DNA of 64,000 nt from Sphingobium cyanobacteriorum (lineage in GTDB: Bacteria > Pseudomonadota > Alphaproteobacteria > Sphingomonadales > Sphingomonadaceae): NCBI RefSeq assembly GCF_030580935.1, contig NZ_JAUQOM010000009.1, positions 59,519 through 123,518 on the forward strand, given 5' to 3'. Numbering within the stretch: the stretch's first letter is position 1; each line of letters begins with the position of its first letter. A program made the translations under genes and the position numbers. Shown here piece after piece: positions 9,749 to 18,623 of this stretch. A model generated the notes under the pieces. It had not been told where the DNA came from. It worked only from the letters and a program-made list of their open reading frames with translations, and ran no database searches.

Positions 9749-10435
9749 TCAGGGCTTGCGCACCATCCCGTCGGTCATCGAAATGGCATTGCCCGCCTCC
9801 GTCGCATCGTCCGCCGCCGGCACCGCCGGCGGGACATAGGCAGCGATCGACACGATATGCCATCGGCGCTGCTCCCCGGTCGATCCGGGCACGTCGTTGA
9901 CGCGGCGGAGCGTTACCTGGCGCAATGTGTAGAAGGGCTTGCTGGTCGCGGCGATGCGACCATAGACCTGCACCGGCACGGTGACATAGAGGGAACCGGC
10001 CGCCCCTTCCGGCTCCGACGGCGCGCCGACATGGGCGTGGATTTCGCCAAAGCCGCGGAAGCGCGCCTCGAAATGCGCGTCGTCCTGCGCCCCGATCGCG
10101 CCTTGCTGGTCCCACAGATCCTGCGCATCCTCGAACCGTTTTTCCTCCAGCAGGCCATAATAGCCCTGCACCACCTGCGCCGCGCCCTGCCCGCTGTCGG
10201 GATCGATCGCGCCTTCCGCGATCGGCGCGGGATCGGCGGGCAGGCCGCCGGGCGTGCCGGGCTTGGGCGGGTCGAGCGGCTCCATCAGCGCCATCGCTTC
10301 GGCGCGGACATTATTTTCGACCTGCGCGGCGTTGGCGCCATTGGCCAGATTGTCGATCGCGCTCTCCTCCCGCCCGTCGCACGCGGCGACGAGCAGGAGG
10401 GGCAGCAGCAGCGTCGCCCTGATCGCTCCCCGCAT
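9749..10435 (-). CDS. Hypothetical lipoprotein
   Basis: This 228-residue protein has a lipoprotein signal (MRGAIRATLLLPLLLVAAC, Cys19 lipidated). The mature part contains a Pro/Ala linker (about 50-80) and then a segment near 85-170 with GYYGLLEEKRFEDAQDLW, resembling the NTF2/SnoaL-like or DUF4440-like folds common in sphingomonad envelope proteins. Function is unknown. The start codon shares one base with the upstream gene's stop (TGATG), so translation is coupled with the Gly/Tyr-rich lipoprotein before it. Confidence 0.75.
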   Translation of the reverse strand: MRGAIRATLLLPLLLVAACDGREESAIDNLANGANAAQVENNVRAEAMALMEPLDPPKPGTPGGLPADPAPIAEGAIDPDSGQGAAQVVQGYYGLLEEKRFEDAQDLWDQQGAIGAQDDAHFEARFRGFGEIHAHVGAPSEPEGAAGSLYVTVPVQVYGRIAATSKPFYTLRQVTLRRVNDVPGSTGEQRRWHIVSIAAYVPPAVPAADDATEAGNAISMTDGMVRKP

Positions 10436-11085
10436 CAGCGTTCGTTCATCCGGGGAGCAGAGCCACGGACGGGGCCGCGCATGGGGCGATCGGCCCGTGG
10501 CGGGCGCGCGTCCCAGTTGCGCGGCGGGCGCGGCGGATTGACCTGCGGCTGCCCGCCCTGTTGCGGCGGGCGCAGGCCCGGCTGCGGCATCGGGCGCGCA
10601 TCGTCCCTGTTGCGCCAGCGGCCGGGGCCGCGATCCTGACCCTGCGGCGGGCGCGGGCGCGTCCAGTTGCCGTCGCCGTCGCGCGGCGGGCGCTGGCCCC
10701 AATGGCCGTTGCCCGGCGGACGGTTGCGATCCCGGTCGCGCCAATGGCCATCGCCCGGACGGGCATCGCCCCTATGCCCTTCCCATCGGTGCCCTTCCCA
10801 TCGGCGCCCTTCCCAATAACGGCGCTGGCCATCATTCCAGCGATGGCGCCGGCCGCCCCGGTCATAGACATAATAGCCGCTGCCCGGATAATAGAAATTA
10901 TCATACCAGCCATAGCCGCCGGGATAATAGGCCGGTCCATAATAGGGGTCGTAGCCGCCGCCGCCATAATAGCCGGTGCCCACGCTGACCCCGCCATAGC
11001 CATAGCCGTCATTATAACAGCCGCCCAGCGCCAGCGCGCCAGCAAGGCCCATCGCCATCAGAATCCGATGTCGGATGCCCGTCAT
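10435..11085 (-). CDS. Gly/Tyr-rich lipoprotein with Arg/Pro-rich tail
   Basis: This 216-residue protein has a lipoprotein signal ending LALGGC, then a Gly/Tyr-rich stretch (about 20-75), a Trp/Arg/Gly/His region (about 80-125) with near-repeats of the type RWEGHRWEGH, and a Pro/Arg/Asp-rich tail. It looks intrinsically disordered, as in sphingomonad envelope proteins related to RcnB. Start at 11085 follows AGGAGAAAGACG; an in-frame ATG 21 bases upstream is less well placed. It is cotranscribed with the next lipoprotein through a one-base overlap. Role unknown. Confidence 0.7.
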   Translation of the reverse strand: MTGIRHRILMAMGLAGALALGGCYNDGYGYGGVSVGTGYYGGGGYDPYYGPAYYPGGYGWYDNFYYPGSGYYVYDRGGRRHRWNDGQRRYWEGRRWEGHRWEGHRGDARPGDGHWRDRDRNRPPGNGHWGQRPPRDGDGNWTRPRPPQGQDRGPGRWRNRDDARPMPQPGLRPPQQGGQPQVNPPRPPRNWDARPPRADRPMRGPVRGSAPRMNER

Positions 11086-11398
11086 CGTCTTTCTCCTCTT
11101 CTCCATCTGGTGACAGGGGTAACGCGGCCCGCTTGAATTGGTTGTGAATGGATCAGCAGCATTGCGCCAGCGTTTATCGCAGGTTCAGATAAGCGGCATT
11201 TCGTTCATCGGGGTGACAGAAAGCGTGTTCTTTCCGTCACATAATCGCCTTTTCCGGGACTTTTATGATCTGTTCAGGAAACCTTCGGGCAGGGCCGGTC
11301 ATTTCTTCCCCGTCGACACCATGCCGCTTCAAGCGCTCCGGTCGACCCGGCGGGTCCACACCGCCGCTTGTTTTCCAACAGATAAAAGGGTCATACCC
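11086..11398. other. Intergenic region before the small outer-membrane protein
   Basis: These 313 bases separate two divergent genes and are less GC-rich than their flanks. I see no convincing coding sequence: frames upstream of 11399 lack the family's signal peptide start. The region probably holds promoters for both directions; I cannot name a clear -35/-10 pair. Confidence 0.5.
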
Positions 11399-11953
11399 AT
11401 GAAGACTTTGCTTTTCACGGCAGTCGCCGCCGCGTCGCTGATTCCCGCTGCCGCCATGGCGCAGGACGATAGCGGTTCCACCAAGCGCCTTGAGCCCTAT
11501 GTCGGCGTGATGGGTGGCATCCATAATTACGACAGCGAATCCAGCAAGGAAGGCATCCCCCCGGTCGGCTACAAGGGCCGGATGGTCGAAGGCGTCGCGG
11601 GCGTGAACTATAATGTCGCCGGCCCGCTGGTCGTCGGCGTCGAGGGCACCGCGTCCAAGGGCGTTTCGGGCGACATCGACTGGGAATATGGCGCGGCGGG
11701 CCGCGTCGGCGTGAAGGCGGGCAAGGACAGCCTGATCTTCACCAAGGTCGGCTATCAGTGGACCAATTTCGACGCACTGGGCAAGGATAGCCGCGACTAT
11801 CACGGCATGACCTATGGCGCGGGCGTCGAACTGTCGCCCGCCGACATGGGCGGTTCGGCCCAGAGCAGCAATGTGCGCCTGCGCGTGCAGGCGGACACGA
11901 CCGGCAATTTCCACTCCATCCGCCCGATGGCGGGTGTCGTCGCGAAATTCTGA
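11399..11953 (+). CDS. Small outer-membrane beta-barrel protein
   Basis: This 184-residue protein has a clean signal peptide (MKTLLFTAVAAASLIPAAAMA, cleavage before QDD). The mature part alternates Gly/aromatic beta strands (EPYVGVMGG, GVAGVNYNVAG, VGVKAG, FTKVGYQWTNF, MTYGAGVEL, VRLRVQADT) and ends in a C-terminal Phe (VVAKF), the outer-membrane insertion signal. It fits the OmpA/OmpW-like or opacity-type small porin group, an eight-strand barrel. Substrate or role is unknown. The ATG at 11399 is used because the signal peptide begins there; longer in-frame readings are improbable. Confidence 0.8.
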   Translation: MKTLLFTAVAAASLIPAAAMAQDDSGSTKRLEPYVGVMGGIHNYDSESSKEGIPPVGYKGRMVEGVAGVNYNVAGPLVVGVEGTASKGVSGDIDWEYGAAGRVGVKAGKDSLIFTKVGYQWTNFDALGKDSRDYHGMTYGAGVELSPADMGGSAQSSNVRLRVQADTTGNFHSIRPMAGVVAKF

Positions 11954-11963
11954 ACCAACGGAA

Positions 11964-12060
11964 GGGGCGGATCATCCAGATCCGCTCCGTCCTGAAGTCA
12001 TCTCCCGCTCAAGGGAGTTGGGGTGCGGAACGGCGAAGGACTGCAAACTGCCGTTCCGCA
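11964..12060. terminator. Two hairpins between convergent genes
   Basis: A 10-bp stem (11964-11973 with 11979-11988, one G-T pair, loop ATCCA) is followed by a perfect 11-bp stem TGCGGAACGGC/GCCGTTCCGCA (12024-12034 with 12050-12060, 15-base loop). Neither has a strong T tract, but both lie between the 3' ends of the barrel gene and ppc, so termination in one or both directions is likely. Confidence 0.5.
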
Positions 12061-12088
12061 TTCCCATGACATGCACGAAGCGGCGCAG

Positions 12089-14788
12089 CTAGCCGCTGTT
12101 GCGCAGCGCCGTGGCGATCGCGTTGATCGACAGTTCGATCCCTTCCTTGATCCGCGCATCATCCTCGCCGGCGCGGTGGCGCTTCAACAGTTCGACCTGG
12201 AGCAGGTTGAGCGGCTCGATATAGGGCAGGCGCAGCCGGATCGAGGTTTCGAGCGCGGGGCTTTTTTCCAGCAGCCGCGACTGGCCGGTCGCCGCGAGCA
12301 GGCCGTCATGCGCCTGCCCCCAGCCATCCTTGATACGGCCGAAAATCGCCTCTGCGCCGGCCTGGTCCTCGACCAGCGGCAGGTAGCGGGCGGCGATGCC
12401 CAGGTCGGATTTGGCCAGCACCATCTCCAGATTGGCGAGCGCGGATTTGAGGAAAGCCCAATGCTGCGCCATGTCGGCCAGCAGCGCCTTGTCCTCGAAC
12501 TGGGTCAGCGCATGGCCCACGCCATACCAGCCCGGCAGCATGACGCGCGCCTGCGCCCAACTGAATACCCAGGGGATGGCGCGCAGATCCTCGATCGCAT
12601 TGCTCCTGGTCCGGCTGGCCGGGCGCGATCCGATCTTGAGGCCGGAAATTTCCTGAATCGGGGTCAGTTGGCGGAAGAATTCCTTGAAACCCTCCGTCCC
12701 GTAAACAAGGTCGCGATAGGCGGCGAAGGCGTTTTTCGACAATTCATCCATCGCGCCCGCAAAGCGCGCCGCATCGCGGGGCGAAATCCCCTCCGGCTCC
12801 AGACTGGCGAGCAGGGTCGCGCTGGTCATCGATTCCAGATTGGTCATGGCCACGTCGCGCGTGCCGAATTTCGCCGCGATCACCTCGCCCTGTTCGGTGA
12901 TGCGGATGCGGCCCTGCACGCTGCCTCTGGGTTGCGCCTGGATCGCGGCGAAGGCCGATCCGCCGCCCCGCCCAACCGCGCCGCCGCGACCATGGAAAAG
13001 CTGCATCGCCGCGCCCGCATCGGCGAATACCGGCTCCAGCGCCTGGCTCGCCTTGTACAGGCTCCAGGTCGACGTGATGTAGCCGCCATCCTTGTTGCTG
13101 TCGGAATAGCCGATCATCACTTCCTGATGGCCGCGCGCCTGCACCACCCCGGCGATTTCGGGCAGGCCGAAATAGGCGGTCATGATCGCGGGCGCGGCCT
13201 CCAGGTCGGCGATGGTTTCGAACAGCGGGATCGCCATGATCGCGGCCTGGGGCGGCGCGCCATCCACACCCGCCTGCCACAGCCCGGCCTCTTTCAGCAG
13301 GATATTCACTTCCAGCAGGTCCGACACGCTTTCGGCCTTGGAAATGATATAATGGGTGATGCAGGGCGGGCCATAGGCGCGATGCGCGGCAGCAGCGGCG
13401 TGGACGATCGCCAGTTCCGACGCGGTTTCCTCCGAGTATGCGGAAAAGCGCGACCCCAGCGGCCGGTTGCTCGCCAGCTCCCGGCGCAGCAGCGCGATGC
13501 GGGCATATTCGTCCAGCGCCAGATAGTCCGGCTCGACCCCGGCCTGCTTGAGCAGTTCGGCCACGACCCGCTCATGCACGGCGCTGTTCTGGCGCATGTC
13601 GAGCGTGGCGAGGTGGAAACCGAACGTCTCCACCGCGCGGATCAGCCGGCCCAGCGCCCCGCCGGTGGCGAGCGCGCCATTGCCCTCGCTCGCCAGCCCC
13701 TGCGCCACGATGACGAGATCGCGGCGAAGGGCCTGCGGCGTCGGATAGGCTTCGCCCTTGAGCGTCGCCGGGCGCGCCGGCGCCGTCCCGGTCAGCGCGA
13801 CACAGGTGGCGGCGAGCCGGGCGTAGATGCCCGAAAGGGCGCGGCGATAGGGCTCGTCCCTGCGGCTGGGCGATGTGTCGCCGCTCGCTTCGGCCAGGTC
13901 CAGCACCGCCTGCGGCACATGGGCGAGTTCGGTCGAGAGCGAGAGTTCCGCGCCCAGCGCATGCAGCGCGTCGAGATAATAAGCGATCGCCGCCTGGCAG
14001 CCGCGTTTCAGCGCGAATTCCAGTTGCGGTGCCTGGACGAAGGGATTGCCGTCGCGGTCGCCGCCGATCCACGATCCCACCCGCAGGAAGCTGTGCGGCC
14101 GCGCCCCCAGCACCCGCTCCCACCGCGCATAGAGCGCAGGCAGCACCGGCAGGAAGGTGTCGCGGAAATAGGCGAGGACATTCTCGATCTCGTCGGCGAC
14201 GAACAATTTCTCGCGGCGCAGCGGGCGGGTCTGCCACAGCAGGGCGATCTGGCGGAAAATCGCCTCGTCCAGTTGCTCGCCATCGTCGGTTTCGGTGCGC
14301 CCGGCATCCTTGAGCAGCATCAGGTCGGCGATGCGGTTCTTGTGGTCGATCATGCTCTTGCGCCGCACCTCGGTCGGGTGGGCGGTCAGCACCGGAACGA
14401 TCAGCGCGTGGGACAGCAGATCGAGCACGGCATCGCGACCGATGCCGTGCGATTCGAGCCGCGCCACGGCGGAGGCGACATCCGCCCCCGGCTCGGCCGT
14501 GACACCCTGCCGGTCCTCGGCCAGGTTGGCGAGCATCGAAAACAGCATGAAGCCGCGCGTGAAGGCCAGCGTATCGTCCAGGCTGAGCGCATCCAGCCCG
14601 GTGTCGGTCAGGTCCGCCCCCTGCAACCCGCGCGCCCGGTCGACCGAGGCGGAGCGGATATATTCGGTCTGCTTGTAGAGCTTTTCCCCCCCATAAGCGC
14701 GAATAACGTCGCCCAGCAGCCGCCCCAGATAGCGGATATCGGGATTCTGCGTGATCGCAGACGGGGACGGGGATGCAAGAGTCGCCAT
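12089..14788 (-). CDS. ppc: Phosphoenolpyruvate carboxylase
   Basis: This 899-residue enzyme makes oxaloacetate from PEP and bicarbonate to refill the TCA cycle. Hallmarks are [13 protein letters not shown] with the catalytic His, [35 protein letters not shown] (the Gly-rich loop) and [13 protein letters not shown], ending in NSG as is typical of the C-terminus. I used ATG 14788 ([11 protein letters not shown]); 33 more in-frame codons upstream do not look like family sequence. The gene stands alone, divergent from the antitoxin gene. Confidence 0.95.
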   Translation of the reverse strand: MATLASPSPSAITQNPDIRYLGRLLGDVIRAYGGEKLYKQTEYIRSASVDRARGLQGADLTDTGLDALSLDDTLAFTRGFMLFSMLANLAEDRQGVTAEPGADVASAVARLESHGIGRDAVLDLLSHALIVPVLTAHPTEVRRKSMIDHKNRIADLMLLKDAGRTETDDGEQLDEAIFRQIALLWQTRPLRREKLFVADEIENVLAYFRDTFLPVLPALYARWERVLGARPHSFLRVGSWIGGDRDGNPFVQAPQLEFALKRGCQAAIAYYLDALHALGAELSLSTELAHVPQAVLDLAEASGDTSPSRRDEPYRRALSGIYARLAATCVALTGTAPARPATLKGEAYPTPQALRRDLVIVAQGLASEGNGALATGGALGRLIRAVETFGFHLATLDMRQNSAVHERVVAELLKQAGVEPDYLALDEYARIALLRRELASNRPLGSRFSAYSEETASELAIVHAAAAAHRAYGPPCITHYIISKAESVSDLLEVNILLKEAGLWQAGVDGAPPQAAIMAIPLFETIADLEAAPAIMTAYFGLPEIAGVVQARGHQEVMIGYSDSNKDGGYITSTWSLYKASQALEPVFADAGAAMQLFHGRGGAVGRGGGSAFAAIQAQPRGSVQGRIRITEQGEVIAAKFGTRDVAMTNLESMTSATLLASLEPEGISPRDAARFAGAMDELSKNAFAAYRDLVYGTEGFKEFFRQLTPIQEISGLKIGSRPASRTRSNAIEDLRAIPWVFSWAQARVMLPGWYGVGHALTQFEDKALLADMAQHWAFLKSALANLEMVLAKSDLGIAARYLPLVEDQAGAEAIFGRIKDGWGQAHDGLLAATGQSRLLEKSPALETSIRLRLPYIEPLNLLQVELLKRHRAGEDDARIKEGIELSINAIATALRNSG

Positions 14789-14894
14789 GGCAGCAATGCT
14801 GCATTGCAACAGGAGAGGGGTCAAGGGGCGGATGGGGGTGCGGGGGTCGGGCAACACGCAACGGTGGAGATTTCGCGCCGGAGCCATTAAGGAT

Positions 14895-14934
14895 TATGGC
14901 AATTTTTGCCATAGGACAAAGATCGAAGCTATCT
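14895..14934 (+). promoter_or_regulatory. Antitoxin promoter with inverted-repeat operator
   Basis: A perfect 8-bp inverted repeat, TATGGCAA-TTT-TTGCCATA (14895-14913), lies just before the ParD gene. Its right arm contains TTGCCA (14906-14911), which is 17 bases from CTATCT (14929-14934), a plausible -35/-10 pair. A ParD-type ribbon-helix-helix dimer bound to the repeat would cover the -35 box, as expected for autoregulation. The transcript would start at or just after the ParD ATG, so the message is nearly leaderless. Confidence 0.55.
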
Positions 14935-14938
14935 TTCA

Positions 14939-15220
14939 ATGGCTGCCATGAACGTCTCCCTGCCAGATCGCATGCGGGATTATGTGCAGAACCGTATCGA
15001 CAGCGGCCACTATGCCAGCGCCAGCGACTATGTGCGCGATCTGATCCGTCGCGATCAGAATGCAATCATGGACGAAGAACGCTGGCTGAGGGAACTCGAT
15101 GCGTCGATTGACGAAAGCCTGTGGGAAATGGCGTCCGGCGGTGGTCATGATCTCGACGAAGTGTGCGATGCGGTGATTGCCGACATTCAGCAAAGCGCGC
15201 GTGGTGCAGCGCCGCGATGA
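14939..15220 (+). CDS. ParD-family antitoxin
   Basis: This 93-residue protein matches the CC2985/ParD antitoxin family: N-terminal ribbon-helix-helix MNVSLPDRMRDYV, then YASASDYVRDLIRRDQ, and a C-terminal acidic toxin-binding tail. It should bind DNA as a dimer and neutralise a ParE toxin. Its stop overlaps the next start as ATGA, the usual ParDE arrangement, but the toxin gene is broken. No ribosome site precedes the ATG at 14939; an in-frame ATG at 14948 is an alternative. Confidence 0.85.
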   Translation: MAAMNVSLPDRMRDYVQNRIDSGHYASASDYVRDLIRRDQNAIMDEERWLRELDASIDESLWEMASGGGHDLDEVCDAVIADIQQSARGAAPR

Positions 15221-15451
15221 GGGCCATATTGTCCTCATGGGCAAGGCGCGACCTCGAAGGTATCAGAAACTATATCCAAAAGGACAATCCCGCGCGCCTG
15301 CCCGCTGGTCCCGCGCTACGAACAGCATGGAATCCGGCGCCGGTCGTAGAAAGGTTATGGGATACTCTATTCCGTCGAACCGGATCGCCTCTTCCTCCAC
15401 CGGATCATTGGACCGGGACAGAAGCATGACGCTGCCTTGCACCTGAATTGA
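15217..15451 (+). pseudogene. ParE toxin remnant (frameshifted, internally deleted)
   Basis: The frame starting at 15217 encodes a ParE-like N-terminus (SSWARRDLEGIRNYIQKDNPAR) and then loses similarity. A second frame, open after a TAG near 15352, encodes a ParE-like C-terminus (GYGILYSVEPDRLFLHRIIG, ending in KHDAALHLN) and stops at 15449-15451. The two halves are in different frames and together lack roughly 20-30 residues of the usual 95 or so. I infer an internal deletion plus frameshift, so no active toxin is made. Confidence 0.7.
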
Positions 15452-15478
15452 GCGAGCACGGACCGCTGGGCGGGCGCG

Positions 15479-15507
15479 TCGGCGAGATTGGCGAGCATCG
15501 AGAAGAG
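15479..15507 (-). pseudogene. Possible ppc fragment
   Basis: Twenty-five of these 29 bases match ppc positions 14517-14545. On the minus strand both encode LFSMLANLA, a conserved PEP carboxylase segment, in the same orientation as ppc. The match does not extend on either side. It may be a duplicated scrap left by rearrangement next to the broken toxin gene, or chance. Confidence 0.3.
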
Positions 15508-15607
15508 TCAGACACAGGCCGGAAAACACCTGTTTGTCCTAACGTCCGTCGCTTTCCCGAAAACGATGGTGATACGGAAGTCTTGTTGACTGCGACAGAG
15601 CCAATGA

Positions 15608-16165
15608 TCAATCCGCTGGAGGCTCAACCCAGTCAGTGGCTTCCGCCCAGACATTGGCACCTTCCACGATGATGTCAAAGACCGGGTCCTTGATGTCGTA
15701 ATAGAAATCAACATCCGTTGGAAAGCGGTCAGACAGCCGCTGCTTGATAAGCCCGTATGCGGCGGCAGCTACCGGGCGGGCGCGGAGAAAATCACGACAT
15801 AGCAATGCGAAACGTTGATTGAAAAAGCCTTTCTGTCGAACATGAATGTTCGCCGCTCGCTGGTAACCTTTGAAGAAGCGCTTGCCTAATTGCGACGGTG
15901 CCAGGTGTAATCCTGGGGGACAATGATCGTTGCAAATGTCCGTACTTCGGAAGCCTGCTTGCTCGAACCTCGCCTCATCAACATGCATGAGGTCATCTAC
16001 GGTCACTTGAACGTCGATGACGTCTTTCGCTGGCAGGCCGGCTATCGCCGTCGATCCGATATGGTGTATGTATGAACCAGATGGAGCGGCTTGAAGCAGG
16101 GCGTCTTTCAGCACTGCAAAGTCAGCCGCCCAACTGTCTTGATGAGGTATGATGACGATCTGCAT
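15608..16165 (-). CDS. GrpB family protein (UPF0157)
   Basis: This 185-residue protein has the GrpB/UPF0157 pattern: an N-terminal IIPHQDSWAADF, the nucleotidyltransferase-like HHIGSTAIAGLPAKDVIDVQV signature (about 38-58), and CNDHCPPGLHLAP. The fold resembles nucleotidyltransferases, and GrpB domains are sometimes fused to CoaE kinases, but the reaction is unproven. The ATG at 16165 gives the family's usual N-terminus. The lower-GC neighbourhood (14.9-16.3 kb) and adjacent toxin debris suggest this stretch was acquired or rearranged. Confidence 0.8.
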   Translation of the reverse strand: MQIVIIPHQDSWAADFAVLKDALLQAAPSGSYIHHIGSTAIAGLPAKDVIDVQVTVDDLMHVDEARFEQAGFRSTDICNDHCPPGLHLAPSQLGKRFFKGYQRAANIHVRQKGFFNQRFALLCRDFLRARPVAAAAYGLIKQRLSDRFPTDVDFYYDIKDPVFDIIVEGANVWAEATDWVEPPAD

Positions 16166-16323
16166 ATCTGGGCGAATATGACGCCTTGCCGTCGATACGC
16201 AATCAAGCAGTGAAGCTCCTGATCCGAAGGCTTCTCGCTTTCCCTGACCATCCAAGCCAGCCCAAAGCTTCCCTCCCCCAAAACCCCTTTCCTACTCGAA
16301 CATCCTCTGATCTATCCTCTCCG

Positions 16324-16635
16324 ATGGACCAGCACCCCGCCCCGCAAACCGCCGCGCCGTCATCACCAGCGCCCGCAAACCGCGCCCACTGGACACCCGC
16401 CAAGCAGCGCCGCTTCCTGATCGCTCTGCTCGAAACCGGGACCGTCGCGGTTGCCGCGCGCAGCGTCGGCATGTCGCCCACCAGCGCGCATCGCCTGCGC
16501 CGTCGCCTGGCCGGCACGATGTTCGACCGAAGCTGGACTTGGGCATTGACCCAACATGCCGAACGCATGGCCGATCCCTTCGCGCCCGACCGCCCGCCTC
16601 CTGCGCCATCGCCTGCCCCACAGGCGGGCCAGTGA
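16324..16635 (+). CDS. Small helix-turn-helix protein
   Basis: This 103-residue protein has a Pro/Ala-rich N-terminus, a central helix-turn-helix (about 22-65: WTPAKQRRFLIALLETG, then AVAARSVGMSPTSAHRLRRR), and a Pro-rich tail. The helix-turn-helix resembles terminase-small-subunit or Trp-repressor-like DNA-binding modules common as short orphan genes in sphingomonads. Target and role are unknown. No partner gene overlaps it. Confidence 0.6.
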   Translation: MDQHPAPQTAAPSSPAPANRAHWTPAKQRRFLIALLETGTVAVAARSVGMSPTSAHRLRRRLAGTMFDRSWTWALTQHAERMADPFAPDRPPPAPSPAPQAGQ

Positions 16636-16901
16636 CCCGCCGGGGACATACCCCTGACCCTATGCTGTCGCACCCGCAGCGTCGCGATGGCCCGGCCGTG
16701 ACTCTGGAGGCGCGTCGGCATGACCCGGTCGTGACCCGACACTGACCTGGACCGGGCCTGACAACGTCCCTGCCGGGGCTTCACCTGGACTATTGGCCCG
16801 ATTCACCCGACGACGGTGTGAACTTCGGCAAACGACCCTTCCGTCCGCCACCGCCCCACCCCCCCTTGCGCTCCCCTACCCCCTGCGCCAAAGACGCATC
16901 C

Positions 16902-18353
16902 GTGACCGCCAGCATCAGCATAGGAACCGACAGCCACGGCAAGGACGTGCTGGTCGATGTCGAGGAATTGCTCGCCACCCGCCTGCTCGTTCAGGGCAAT
17001 TCGGGGTCGGGCAAATCGCATCTGCTGCGCCGCCTGCTGGAGGAAAGCGCCGCCATGGTGCAGCAGGTGGTGATCGATCCCGAAGGCGACTTCGTCACGC
17101 TGGCCGACGAATTTGGCCATGTCGTGATCGACGCGGGCGACTATAATGAGCGCGATATCGTGCGGATGGCGGCGCGCATCCGCGAACATCGCGCCTCGGT
17201 GGTGCTCAGCCTGGATGCGCTCGAACTCGAAGCGCAGATGAAATGCGCCGCGACCTTCCTGTCGACCCTGTTCGATGCGCCGCGCGACCATTGGTATCCC
17301 GCTCTGGTGGTGGTGGACGAGGCCCAGATGTTCGCGCCCGTTTCGGCGGGCGACGTGTCGGACGAGGCGCGGCGGCTCAGCCTGGCCGCCATGACCAACC
17401 TGATGTGCCGGGGCCGCAAGCGCGGGCTTGCCGGTGTGATCGCGACCCAGCGGCTGGCGAAGCTGGCCAAGAATGTCGCGGCCGAAGCGTCCAACTTCCT
17501 GATGGGCCGCACCTTCCTCGACATCGACATGGCGCGCGCCGCCGACCTGCTGGGCATGGAGCGGCGGCAGGCGGAACAGATTCGCGATCTGGAACGGGGC
17601 CGCTTCCTGGGCCTTGGCCCCGCCATCGCGCGGCGGCCGGTCAATGTGAAGATCGGCGTGGTCAGGACCGGGACGCGCGGCGGCACGCACAAGCTGATGC
17701 CGCCGCCGGTGACGACCGGGGGGGATTTCCAGGAGCTGCTGTTCGCCAAGGCGGCGGACGACGCGCTGCCGCCGCCCCCGCCCCGCGCCGATCCCCCGCC
17801 CCGCGCCGCCGAGGACATCATGCGCCAGCTCGCCGACGCGCCAACGGCCAGGCCCGCCGCGCCCGAACTGGATTTCGGCGAAAATGAGCCGGTGGTCATC
17901 GCCGTGCTGGAGGATATCGTCGCGGACCTGGGCGATGCCGCGCCCGGCGTGGCGGCGCTCTACCAGGATTTCGGCGTGCGCTGCCGGATGAAGGGGCTGA
18001 AGCGCGCGCCGCTCGACCTGCCCGCCTTCCGCAAGCGCTTCGCCATGGCGCAGGCGGGGATGGCCAATGCCGACGATCCGCGCTGGCAGGGCGCGATCCG
18101 CGCGGCGGAGCCGCTGCCGGAGGATATGCTCGCCCCCTTCCTGCTGATCGCCCGCGCGGCGCTGGACGGCCAGCCCTGCCCGGACGATGCCGCGCTCGCC
18201 CGTGCCTATGGCACCAGTTCGCCGGGCCGGGTGCGGCGGCTGATCGACTATATGGAAAAATTGGGCGTCATCGTCGCGCGCACCGATTTTTCGGGCAAGC
18301 GCTCGATCGGCCTGCCGGGGCTGGGCCTGTCTACGGCGGCGGCGGACGGGTGA
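16902..18353 (+). CDS. HerA-like ATPase (DUF87)
   Basis: This 483-residue protein has Walker A GNSGSGKS (32-39), Walker B VVVDEAQ (D139, E140), an arginine-rich CRGRKRG segment and IATQRLAKLAKN, typical of HerA/FtsK-type P-loop ATPases of the DUF87 group. The C-terminal half is a Pro-rich linker followed by a winged-helix-like segment (about 330-480). I start at GTG 16902 (VTASISIGTD), as family members begin near this sequence; an upstream in-frame GTG at 16818 would add a Pro-rich segment. HerA works with NurA in archaea; here no nuclease partner is adjacent. Confidence 0.82.
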   Translation: MTASISIGTDSHGKDVLVDVEELLATRLLVQGNSGSGKSHLLRRLLEESAAMVQQVVIDPEGDFVTLADEFGHVVIDAGDYNERDIVRMAARIREHRASVVLSLDALELEAQMKCAATFLSTLFDAPRDHWYPALVVVDEAQMFAPVSAGDVSDEARRLSLAAMTNLMCRGRKRGLAGVIATQRLAKLAKNVAAEASNFLMGRTFLDIDMARAADLLGMERRQAEQIRDLERGRFLGLGPAIARRPVNVKIGVVRTGTRGGTHKLMPPPVTTGGDFQELLFAKAADDALPPPPPRADPPPRAAEDIMRQLADAPTARPAAPELDFGENEPVVIAVLEDIVADLGDAAPGVAALYQDFGVRCRMKGLKRAPLDLPAFRKRFAMAQAGMANADDPRWQGAIRAAEPLPEDMLAPFLLIARAALDGQPCPDDAALARAYGTSSPGRVRRLIDYMEKLGVIVARTDFSGKRSIGLPGLGLSTAAADG

Positions 18354-18418
18354 GCCGGGGGTAGCGGCCGTTCGTCGGTGGCTAGGGTCACATCCGGCCC
18401 TATCCTCCCTCTCGCGAC

Positions 18419-18446
18419 TTGACGCGGGCGGTAAGCGCTGTAGCTT
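18419..18446 (+). promoter_or_regulatory. Putative hppA promoter
   Basis: TTGACG (18419-18424) and TAGCTT (18441-18446) are 16 bases apart and lie about 180 bases upstream of hppA. The long leader contains no obvious hairpin control element. Confidence 0.4.
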
Positions 18447-18623
18447 CCTTTCACCCTATTCTCAGCCCGGTTGGACCGCCCATGTGCGCTGCCCTGATGC
18501 TGATTGACGCGGTGCCAGATGCCGGACCCCGCCCGTCCGGCCGCCCGCCCCTGCGCCCTTCGTTCGCCCGTCATTCCCTGCGGAGCGGCCGATGACAGTC
18601 ATAATCGGGGGAGAGGAACACAC

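Noticed and set aside
12023..14890. Long open frame on + opposite ppc (955 codons)
   Set aside because: It mirrors the ppc codons on the other strand, a normal effect of high-GC coding bias, and shows no family-like sequence.
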